12,476 bases of DNA from Thermoproteota archaeon (GTDB lineage Archaea; Korarchaeota; Korarchaeia; Korarchaeales; Korarchaeaceae): assembly GCA_003661365.1 (NCBI GenBank), contig QMVZ01000032.1:1-12476 (forward strand). The letters run 5' to 3'. Each line of letters starts with the position of its first letter. The first letter of the stretch is position 1. Made by a program: the position numbers and the translations under genes. The notes under the pieces were generated by a model, which searched no databases, was not told the origin of the DNA, and saw only the letters and a program-made list of their open reading frames with translations. Shown in pieces: positions 7,224-12,476 of the stretch.

Positions 7224-7544
7224 TTAGTACCCAGATCTTCTCTCAGGATGAACAGAACTCGATCTATATAGCCCTAGAAACAGGAGACCGTTATCTCCAA
7301 CCCCTTCCTTCATAACTCTGAAGCCTATCTCTTCAGCAACGAGTTTTAGCTCGGTTATATATGATAGAATTTCGAACTTTTGGGAGAAATCCATTTTCTC
7401 AAGGGGCATCCTAATCCTACCTATTGTAATAATGTCCCCACGTCTTGTACTCCTACGAAGTTCCATGAGCTTCTTTCTAAACTCATCTACTGTAATAAAG
7501 AACTTAACAAGCAGTTTTTCTTGGTTTCTCTCGTTTGAAATCAA
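7224..7544 (-). CDS. Hypothetical small soluble protein downstream of endonuclease III
   Basis: I do not recognise this protein. Read from TTG 7544 it has 106 residues, rich in Lys, Arg and Glu, with no membrane segment; predicted helices (TVDEFRKKLMELRRS, SYITELKLVAEEIGF) alternate with short strands (DIITIGRIRMP, GLLFLGLYRS), and a basic tail RSSSVHPERRSGY ends it. The start is uncertain. GGTGGG lies just before TTG 7544 and a TATA-like box precedes it by about 34 bases, but the frame stays open to TTG 7673 (149 residues), and the extra stretch VEKLILLLLKKTNGG is protein-like. The longest version would translate the direct repeats at 7611-7660, which look more like regulatory DNA. It follows endonuclease III on the same strand and is convergent with the prenyltransferase. 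Confidence 0.5.
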   Translation of the reverse strand: MISNERNQEKLLVKFFITVDEFRKKLMELRRSTRRGDIITIGRIRMPLEKMDFSQKFEILSYITELKLVAEEIGFRVMKEGVGDNGLLFLGLYRSSSVHPERRSGY

Positions 7545-7570
7545 AAACCCACCGTTTGTTTTCTTTAGAA

Positions 7571-7582
7571 GTAATAAAATAA
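7571..7582 (-). promoter_or_regulatory. TATA-like box before the small unknown gene
   Basis: The minus strand reads TTATTTTATTAC. A transcript starting about 27 bases downstream would begin at the GGTGGG that precedes TTG 7544. Evidence is composition and spacing only, and the box would lie inside the coding region if the longer start at 7673 is correct. Confidence 0.3.
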
Positions 7583-7610
7583 GCTTTTCTACATTATTTA
7601 GGTAGGAACC

Positions 7611-7660
7611 AGTGAAACTTTGTGGAAATTCACTGAAACTTGGGGAAACCAATGAAATTT
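7611..7660. repeat. Three direct repeats of ANTGAAAYTT at about 20-base spacing
   Basis: AGTGAAACTT (7611), ACTGAAACTT (7632) and AATGAAATTT (7651) recur with spacings of 21 and 19 bases, each followed by a GGAAA or AAACAAA stretch. About two helical turns separate them, so a DNA-binding protein would meet all three on the same face. They lie between the stop of endonuclease III (7714) and the promoter-like box at 7571-7582. Confidence 0.5.
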
Positions 7661-7713
7661 TGAAACAAACCAAGAATTGTCATTATTCTTCAAATCTAAT
7701 AGCGATCCTTCTC

Positions 7714-8418
7714 TTAATTCGCCTTTTTGGACCTAATTCTTCCTCCATAACTACACAATTTCTTTATTGGACATTGTGGGCATTGCGGTTTCCTAGACTT
7801 ACAGTAAGTTCTACCAAGCTTTATCAGTAAAAGATGGGCTTTAAGATAATCTTTAGGTTCGAAAACTCTCATTAGACTCTCTCTAACTGTCTCATAATCC
7901 CCTGAATTGGGGGCCAACCCAATCCTCCTTGAAACCCTCATAACATGGGTATCTATTGGAATAGTTGGGAACCCAGAGGAAAAAAGAAGTAGAACATCAG
8001 CAGTCTTCGGACCAATCCCAGGAATCGAGATCAGTTCATCTCTTGCCTTATCTAATGGTTTTTCAAGTATTCTGTCCAGTTTTCCTCCATATCTATTTAC
8101 TATGATTGAAGACACCCTCTTAATTGTCTTAGCTTTTTGAGCCTGTAAGCCCGCAGGTCTAATGGCTTCCATTAGCTCCTCAAGGCATGCTTCAGCAAGA
8201 ATCTCAGGCTTTACTTTAAACTTAGATTCCAGACGTTCCAGGGCTGCTTTAGAGTTTCGGTCATTTGTGTTCTGAGAAAGAATGGTTGCAACTAGGATTC
8301 TAAATGGATCCCCCGATCTCTTTGCAATGAGAGCGACGAACTCCTTGCGTTCCAGATAGAATTCTCTCTCGAGAAGCTTGAGGATTTCTTGAGCTCTGCC
8401 TTTCACATTATCCTGCAT
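7714..8418 (-). CDS. nth: Endonuclease III (DNA glycosylase/AP lyase) with 4Fe-4S cluster
   Basis: This 234-residue protein is a helix-hairpin-helix DNA glycosylase that removes oxidised pyrimidines and nicks the abasic site in base-excision repair. Positions here count from the upstream GTG (8424); subtract 2 for the preferred ATG. The helix-hairpin-helix is ISIPGIGPKTADVLL (132-146) with catalytic Lys140. The general-base aspartate is Asp158 in PIDTHVMRVSRRIG. The cluster loop has cysteines 208, 215, 218 and 224 in the exact C-x6-C-x2-C-x5-C spacing. Lysine rather than tyrosine at 140 argues for a bifunctional enzyme and against a MIG-type thymine glycosylase. The ATG at 8416-8418 is preferred over GTG 8424 because GAGAGG lies at a better distance from it. 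The gene is divergent from the UPF0182 operon. Confidence 0.93.
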   Translation of the reverse strand: MQDNVKGRAQEILKLLEREFYLERKEFVALIAKRSGDPFRILVATILSQNTNDRNSKAALERLESKFKVKPEILAEACLEELMEAIRPAGLQAQKAKTIKRVSSIIVNRYGGKLDRILEKPLDKARDELISIPGIGPKTADVLLLFSSGFPTIPIDTHVMRVSRRIGLAPNSGDYETVRESLMRVFEPKDYLKAHLLLIKLGRTYCKSRKPQCPQCPIKKLCSYGGRIRSKKAN

Positions 8419-8487
8419 TAACACTACCTCTCATAGGCGTTGTGATCTGACACATGTCGCCTTGTCAATCAATCGATGGACTAGAAT

Positions 8488-8497
8488 AATTTATTAA
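8488..8497 (+). promoter_or_regulatory. TATA box for the UPF0182 operon
   Basis: AATTTATTAA is centred near 8493, so transcription should start about 8520, a few bases before the leader ATG at 8524 and about 100 bases before the first long gene at 8622. The box is flanked by an imperfect inverted repeat (GGACTAG at 8478-8484, CTAGTAC at 8508-8514), a possible operator. Confidence 0.55.
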
Positions 8498-8523
8498 CCG
8501 ATTTCGTCTAGTACGTCAAGACG

Positions 8524-8616
8524 ATGTTTAAGAAATCCTTTTTCAGTGCGCTCAACGTCATATCTGACCAAAAATCATGTTGGGCGTGGAACTCGATCAG
8601 ATCTCTGGAGAGGTAG
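8524..8616 (+). CDS. 30-codon leader ORF upstream of the UPF0182 operon
   Basis: An ATG about 4 bases after the predicted transcription start opens a 30-residue frame (MFKKSFFSALN... ending SIRSLER) that closes with TAG at 8614-8616. The GAGAGG binding site of the next gene overlaps the end of this ORF, and that gene's ATG is 5 bases after the TAG. The arrangement fits a leaderless leader peptide coupled to the downstream gene. The peptide contains one Cys and two Trp in CWAW but no run of one amino acid that would mark classical attenuation. It may be only a chance ORF in a 100-base leader; coding status is unproven. Confidence 0.33.
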   Translation: MFKKSFFSALNVISDQKSCWAWNSIRSLER

Positions 8617-8621
8617 AGTGA

Positions 8622-9362
8622 ATGAAAATAAACAAAAAACTTGTAGTGATTCTTGTATCCTCAGTTTTTCTAATATGTTTGATTTCCTTCCCAGTCATCT
8701 ACTTCAAATTCTACATCCCCTTGTTAGACAAGATATACGACCTAGAGAGAAACCTCCTAGTCCTTGATGGAGAAGTAAAATACAAAGAATACTCCCTCCT
8801 GTTTTGGAATTTTAGGATACCGTATTCAAATGGCTTGTTTTACAGAAACGTGGTTGTTAGCTTTTACGGGACGATATTCAATTCGTTAAAACTAATCTCC
8901 CTTGATCCGGGGCTGGTAATCTTTGGAACATCTTTACTTAAGACAAAAAGCTTCCTAATAGCTCTATTATCGCTGATCCTCTGGTCTGTTTTCAGCCATT
9001 ATGGTCTACTGAGGTTAAGAAAAAAGTTAGCCTCTGGGGGAAGAGGAAGCATAGCGATAATACTTGACCTGCTGATCTGGAGGTATTCTCTTGTCTGGTT
9101 CGGTTTTATGATACTTTACAATACGATCAAGCGAAAACCTAAGGAAAGGTGGGACCTAAGATCATGGCACGCACCCCCTTTGTTCTATTACTCTCTGGTT
9201 TTCGCCTTTCTCTTCTTTTCTTTACTTAGGGGTGCAATGGGAGTTATTTCTGCTGCCTCAGCAACCCCTCCAAAGCAATTGCCGAATCTCGAGGAAGGGA
9301 TGTTCCTATACGCATATTCTCATAGCTACAACTTCAATTTTACCATGGACAAAGCCAGATAG
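8622..9362 (+). CDS. UPF0182 membrane protein, N-terminal part (before in-frame TAG)
   Basis: This 246-residue ORF starts at ATG 8622 with GAGAGG 8 bases upstream. It has a basic N-terminus, then hydrophobic segments at about residues 7-29, 107-125, 145-167 and 187-208, with a weaker one at 78-96. From about 210 a polar, presumably external, stretch begins (ATPPKQLPNLEEGMFLYAYSHSYNFNFT) and is cut short by TAG at 9360-9362. The same frame continues 9 bases later as the 830-residue ORF. UPF0182 proteins normally join a multi-helix N-terminal half and a large soluble C-terminal half in one chain of about 900-1000 residues, so this ORF most likely supplies the first helices. The two could also be genuine separate subunits. 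By itself the segment has no diagnostic motif; the family call rests on its partner. Confidence 0.72.
   Translation: MKINKKLVVILVSSVFLICLISFPVIYFKFYIPLLDKIYDLERNLLVLDGEVKYKEYSLLFWNFRIPYSNGLFYRNVVVSFYGTIFNSLKLISLDPGLVIFGTSLLKTKSFLIALLSLILWSVFSHYGLLRLRKKLASGGRGSIAIILDLLIWRYSLVWFGFMILYNTIKRKPKERWDLRSWHAPPLFYYSLVFAFLFFSLLRGAMGVISAASATPPKQLPNLEEGMFLYAYSHSYNFNFTMDKAR
9360..9362 (+). other. In-frame TAG separating the two UPF0182 ORFs
   Basis: The 8622 and 9372 ORFs are in the same frame, which is open from 8622 to 11864 except for this TAG. The context is GCC AGA TAG CTG TAT GAC ATG. No GGAGG-type site precedes the ATG at 9372, although the other internal operon starts here have strong ones. TAG ends several other genes in the window, so it is not a general sense codon. 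Confidence 0.75.
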
Positions 9363-9371
9363 CTGTATGAC

Positions 9372-11864
9372 ATGCACCTGACTAGTTTTGACGAATATCA
9401 TAAGTTAGGGGATGTTGTTGGAATCATAAAGGGCGCGGTTCCTTTCCTTTCCCTTGCATATCCCTCTTTGAGTGGGTTATTTTGGAGAATAATTGGAACA
9501 TCCTTCCTATGGCTTATATTCCTGTCTGTTCTTCCTGGTCCTGGAGAAATAATTAACTTAAAGAGATACAGGCTCGGACCTAGGCTTGCAGCTTTCGCCG
9601 TTTTGATTCAAAGCTTCAGAACTATAAGGCTGTATTGGGGTCTGGTTTTCTCTAACATGCTGGTCGGATATGGTCCTGATAGCTTAGACTTGGCTGAGAC
9701 TTTTGTCACACCAATATGGAACCAATTTAGGCTGAAAATCAATTGGTTCTGGTGGCTCGCAGCTCTTATCATGGTGATTTACGTTGCTTTGCCAGAAGGA
9801 GTGGATTTGGCCATATTCAAAAGGTTTTTCCCACTCAGCTCTTGGCTAAGGAGGAGGCTTGGAAAGGAAGACTTCAAACATATAGCCTCCTCAGTATCTG
9901 AGGCGGCTGTAGCCATAGTCCTCCTGGTGTTGATGATAGCTCTGATTTCTGGTTACACAAACTTCTTCTTCAAACCAAACGTAGTCACTCCTGTTCAAGA
10001 GGATCTGCAGGCTCATCCCCAAAGACTTAAACCACTTTGGGACGTGATAAGAGATGTAAACAGGTTTGTCTATGATTTAGAGGGGATAGAATATTCCTGG
10101 GTATCAACTGAATTCGTAAATCCAAGCACTGACTGGATAGATTCTAATGAGTATTTGTTCGATGTAATGAGAGTGATAGACAAAGAAAGGGCATACCTAA
10201 TTTCAAGAAAAGAGATCGGACAAAGGCCCTATGTCGTAATTCCTGACCCTGACAATCCCTATACGATGAGAGAGGCTGATGCTGATTTCATTGTCCTGAA
10301 CATCGGCGGTAAAGAGGTTCCGTTGTGGGTGGTAGAGGTTCCATTGAAGTATGGGTCCCCTGTAACTGACGATTTCTTCAGGATGAGGCAGTATTACACG
10401 CATAGCGACGTTGGTTTTGTAACGATAATAGCTGGAGAGGAAAACGTTACAGAAGCCGTTCAAGTTTTCAAGGAAAAGAAGATGTATTTTGGAGCTTCTA
10501 GAGCTTATGATGAGATAAAATGGGTGTGTAAGGTTAAGGGAGAGGAAATCTCCGAGGTAGGAAATGTATCTTACGACGGAAAGGGAATAGTTTGGATTTC
10601 GGCACCCAAGATCTACTTCTTTGACCATAGATACGCTGGCTTGCTTCTGGATTCAGGACCCAGGACCCTTAGAAAGACCAACTCAGTGTTTTACTGGAGA
10701 TTTAAGGGATATGAGAGGAGAAACTTGACTGTAGGACTTATCCTTTATAGATCCTTGCCAGAAAGGTTCAACTATTACCTTATGCCCTTGGACAAGACTG
10801 ACTACGACGAGTACCCGCTTCCACTTAATGATAGAACGGTATATTTGATGTGGGGAGCCAAGTTTTTTGACACAAGGAACATCCCTTTTGCTATTGAATG
10901 GAGGGTTCCAGACGAAGTCGCTCCTTTAATTGATTATCCTGAGCAAAAGGGAGGAGGAAGACTAGTTGCTCTTGCTCTTGGAGACATTTACGACGGAAAA
11001 GTTGATATCTACATGCCTTTTGATGATTTCTTAAGCAAATACTTCAAAGCAGTTTACGGCGATCTAGTAAGGAGAGAGTTTCCTGAAGAACTGAAGAAGG
11101 GCGGGTTGAGGTATCCTGAGAAATACTTCCTTTACAGGCAGTACTTCGATTGGTATTTGCATGTCGAAGATGTCTCCACTTTTAGAAGTGGAGAAGATTT
11201 CTTTAGGCTCCATACTGCACCAGAAGGGCCTATTACCGAGCTCAGGTATGTGATCTATCCTGAAGGTTTCGTTGGCATATACCCCGTTGGAGTAATGGGG
11301 GCAAAAGGCCCGAACATAGGAGCGCTTTACGTGGTTAATAACGAGTTTGAAAGTTTCGGCAGCGTTAAATGCTACAGATTCCCAATTAAAGATTCTCCAT
11401 ATCTGTTCTTCTCTCCAAGCAAGGCCAAGAGCAATATACTTTCCTTGCCTGAAATAGAGCAATACATCAGGCTGAAAAACCCCATAATAGGGCAGATCAT
11501 CCTATACAAATTGAATGGAGGTTACTGGATGTACGTCCTTCCCTTCTACAGGGTTGGAGCTGGGGGCGTCGTGCAGATAGTTAGGATTTCGGTTTTGTTT
11601 GCGCACTATCCAGTTGGAAGGGAGGTCGAATTCTACGTGGGTTGGGGAGAAAATATAGAGGAAGCGGTTTTGGCAGCATCTACGAGGATGATGGGCATAG
11701 AGGTGCCCCCAAACGTAACCGAAATCGTGGACATAAAGGCTTTGGTGGAGGAATTCTACAAGTATAAGGAACAAGGTGACTTCGTCAACGCTTGGAAGGT
11801 AGCTGAGGAGATAATGGAGATCTTGAGGAAGGCTGAGATCATAGAAATCAAAGGAGGAGGGTAG
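9372..11864 (+). CDS. UPF0182 (COG1615) family protein, C-terminal part
   Basis: This 830-residue ORF has four hydrophobic segments (about 34-54, 69-98, 123-140, 173-194) and then a soluble, probably external, domain of about 635 residues. Three stretches match my recollection of UPF0182 proteins: the DIYDGKVDIYMPFDD...REFPEELKKGGLRYPEKYFLYRQ...YLHVED block (538-600), corresponding to the bacterial pattern of YPE-type residues followed by a Tyr/His segment; PIIGQIILYKLNGGYWMYVLPFYR (704-727); and the helical tail with GDFVNAWKVAEEIMEILRK (802-820). No function is established for the family. The ORF lacks a ribosome binding site and has no N-terminal signal, supporting translation as a continuation of, or coupled to, the ORF before it. 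Stop TAG 11862-11864 is 1 base before the next ATG. Functional assignment: unknown. Confidence 0.8.
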   Translation: MHLTSFDEYHKLGDVVGIIKGAVPFLSLAYPSLSGLFWRIIGTSFLWLIFLSVLPGPGEIINLKRYRLGPRLAAFAVLIQSFRTIRLYWGLVFSNMLVGYGPDSLDLAETFVTPIWNQFRLKINWFWWLAALIMVIYVALPEGVDLAIFKRFFPLSSWLRRRLGKEDFKHIASSVSEAAVAIVLLVLMIALISGYTNFFFKPNVVTPVQEDLQAHPQRLKPLWDVIRDVNRFVYDLEGIEYSWVSTEFVNPSTDWIDSNEYLFDVMRVIDKERAYLISRKEIGQRPYVVIPDPDNPYTMREADADFIVLNIGGKEVPLWVVEVPLKYGSPVTDDFFRMRQYYTHSDVGFVTIIAGEENVTEAVQVFKEKKMYFGASRAYDEIKWVCKVKGEEISEVGNVSYDGKGIVWISAPKIYFFDHRYAGLLLDSGPRTLRKTNSVFYWRFKGYERRNLTVGLILYRSLPERFNYYLMPLDKTDYDEYPLPLNDRTVYLMWGAKFFDTRNIPFAIEWRVPDEVAPLIDYPEQKGGGRLVALALGDIYDGKVDIYMPFDDFLSKYFKAVYGDLVRREFPEELKKGGLRYPEKYFLYRQYFDWYLHVEDVSTFRSGEDFFRLHTAPEGPITELRYVIYPEGFVGIYPVGVMGAKGPNIGALYVVNNEFESFGSVKCYRFPIKDSPYLFFSPSKAKSNILSLPEIEQYIRLKNPIIGQIILYKLNGGYWMYVLPFYRVGAGGVVQIVRISVLFAHYPVGREVEFYVGWGENIEEAVLAASTRMMGIEVPPNVTEIVDIKALVEEFYKYKEQGDFVNAWKVAEEIMEILRKAEIIEIKGGG

Positions 11865-11865
11865 A

Positions 11866-12117
11866 ATGCCTAAAAGATTTGGAGTTGCATTAAGAGTCCT
11901 AGGAACTTTCTTAGGTGTGATTTTTGCGATATTCACCATCTTTGTCTTGAGAGATGCCATGTTCTATGCTGCTCTTATGGAAAGTCTTAAGTTACCAGAG
12001 GAGTTCGCCTTCGTCAGCCCCGTACTAAGGCTAGCACCAGAGATAACTTTGATCGCATCTCTTCTAGTTATTGCATCCATACTCCTTAAAGCAAGGGAGT
12101 TAGAAGGAAGTGAATGA
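11866..12117 (+). CDS. Small two-helix membrane protein of the UPF0182 operon
   Basis: This 83-residue protein has a basic start (MPKRFGVALR), a hydrophobic segment at about 8-28, a short loop with KLPEEFAFVSP, a second segment at about 55-73, and a charged tail (KARELEGSE). GGAGGAGGG lies just upstream, inside the end of the UPF0182 gene, and the ATG is one base after that gene's stop, so the two are translationally coupled. I do not recognise a family. Position and coupling suggest a stoichiometric partner, assembly factor or stabiliser of the UPF0182 protein; this is inference. It is the last gene of the operon. Confidence 0.75.
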   Translation: MPKRFGVALRVLGTFLGVIFAIFTIFVLRDAMFYAALMESLKLPEEFAFVSPVLRLAPEITLIASLLVIASILLKARELEGSE

Positions 12118-12132
12118 GCAATGCTCCAAAAA

Positions 12133-12142
12133 GGTAGCTACC
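12133..12142. other. Perfect 10-base palindrome after the UPF0182 operon
   Basis: GGTAGCTACC is its own reverse complement, preceded by AAAAA and followed by GGTTTT, so it can form a short A/T-ended stem. Located 16 bases after the stop of the last operon gene, it could be part of a terminator or an operator. Apart from this and the TATA box at 12248, the spacer 12118-12294 shows nothing recognisable. Confidence 0.3.
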
Positions 12143-12247
12143 GGTTTTAACAAGAGACTAAAAACCAATGATGACCAGGGTGGATACTTCCTCCCTCTTC
12201 TTGGCCAATGTCAATGTTCAACGCTGTTCCTTCGAAGTTTCATGAAA

Positions 12248-12257
12248 ATTTTATATG
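12248..12257 (+). promoter_or_regulatory. TATA box for the secreted beta-helix gene
   Basis: ATTTTATATG lies about 43 bases before the GTG at 12295, predicting a start of transcription near 12278 and a short leader that holds AGGTG (12282-12286) 8 bases before the GTG. Confidence 0.5.
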
Positions 12258-12294
12258 CTTGAACCTATTGAAGGGCGTTCTAGGTGTGTATTTA

Positions 12295-12476
12295 GTGAGA
12301 CACATCCGTTTTGGTCTGTTATCAGTTCTAATAGCCATCACATTGTTTTATTCCCTCTTCTCTACCCGTATAGAGGCACAAGGTGGCAACACCTACTATG
12401 TATCGCCTACAGGAAGCAATTCAAACCCTGGTACTAGGGATAAACCATGGGCTACGCCTGGATATGCATCAAGACA
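12295..12476 (+). CDS. Secreted protein with beta-helix (DUF1565/pectate-lyase-like) N-terminal signature, 3' end missing
   Basis: The first 60 residues are visible. A basic start (RHIR) and a hydrophobic stretch (residues 6-23) form a signal peptide, with a likely cleavage near EAQG at 27-30. Then comes YYVSPTGSNSNPGTRDKPWAT (34-54), which closely fits the opening strand of right-handed parallel beta-helix proteins (pattern YYVSPxGxDxNPGTxxxPWAT), often extracellular polysaccharide-binding or -cleaving proteins. GTG 12295 is chosen because AGGTG lies 8 bases upstream; an in-frame GTG at 12286 would add three residues. The catalytic part, if any, lies beyond the window, so no enzyme activity can be claimed. 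The gene has its own promoter and is probably not part of the UPF0182 operon. Confidence 0.72.
   Translation, partial: MRHIRFGLLSVLIAITLFYSLFSTRIEAQGGNTYYVSPTGSNSNPGTRDKPWATPGYASR

Noticed and set aside
9360..9362. Pyrrolysine at the UPF0182 TAG.
   Set aside because: TAG is a normal terminator for several genes in the window and no pyl gene is visible here; kept only as one alternative to test, not as a claim.
10203..10628. Minus-strand 141-codon frame within the UPF0182 gene.
   Set aside because: It lies wholly inside a convincing plus-strand gene and has no family-like sequence or promoter; the same holds for the minus-strand frames at 11064-11462 and 11502-11960.
12167..12230. Possible C/D-box RNA starting with ATGATGA.
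   Set aside because: No matching D box (CTGA) or D'/C' pair is found within the usual 50-70 bases, and there are no complementary terminal stems.
12255..12437. Plus-strand 60-codon frame over the start of the beta-helix gene.
   Set aside because: The overlapping frame from GTG 12295 has a signal peptide and a recognisable beta-helix opening; this frame has neither.
1..12476. CRISPR arrays, tRNA, rRNA or insertion sequences.
   Set aside because: No regularly spaced identical repeats, no cloverleaf-like stretches, no transposase-like ORFs and no terminal inverted repeats were seen.

Overview
The window looks like chromosomal DNA of an archaeon, probably a thermophile. Archaeal promoters are visible: A/T-rich TATA-like boxes lie about 25-30 bases before several start codons, which implies leaderless or short-leader transcripts. 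Internal operon genes instead carry strong GGAGG-type ribosome binding sites. Arginine is mostly AGA/AGG and isoleucine is often ATA. The gene families also fit (TET-like M42 peptidase, MTA/SAH-type deaminase, UbiA prenyltransferase, four-cysteine endonuclease III). I cannot name the lineage from sequence alone; a Thermoproteota/TACK-type archaeon is a guess.

Layout. Bases 1-1162 (minus): a two-gene unit of a small two-helix membrane protein followed by the N-terminal part of an APC-type amino acid permease that runs off the window. Bases 1201-2797 (plus): two separately promoted FMN enzymes, a nitroreductase-family protein and an Old Yellow Enzyme homologue. Bases 2844-4736 (minus): an M42 metallopeptidase and, upstream of it, a membrane-anchored surface protein with a Pro/Thr/Ser/Lys-rich linker, whose reading frame is broken by an in-frame TGA 30 codons before its natural end. 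Bases 4955-6253 (minus): an adenosine-type deaminase. Bases 6392-7177 (plus): a UbiA-family prenyltransferase. Bases 7224-8418 (minus): endonuclease III and a small unknown gene, separated by a spacer with three roughly 20-base direct repeats. Bases 8488-12117 (plus): a probable operon made of a TATA box, a 30-codon leader ORF, a UPF0182 (COG1615) membrane protein split by an in-frame TAG into 246- and 830-residue ORFs, and an 83-residue two-helix protein. Bases 12248-12476 (plus): promoter and start of a secreted protein with the N-terminal signature of right-handed beta-helix proteins.

How the genes work together. Most of the window is unlinked housekeeping: purine-nucleoside by-product salvage, DNA base-excision repair, peptide degradation, isoprenoid transfer and flavin-dependent reduction. 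The coherent units are the permease pair and the UPF0182 operon.

The points most worth attention are the two in-frame stop codons (TGA at 4110-4112, TAG at 9360-9362). Both interrupt envelope proteins whose frame and family-like sequence continue beyond the stop. Sequencing error, recent nonsense mutation, a genuine gene split (for the TAG) and recoding are all possible; the window alone cannot decide between them. No rRNA, tRNA, CRISPR array or insertion sequence was seen, and no gene-free stretch exceeds 300 bases.
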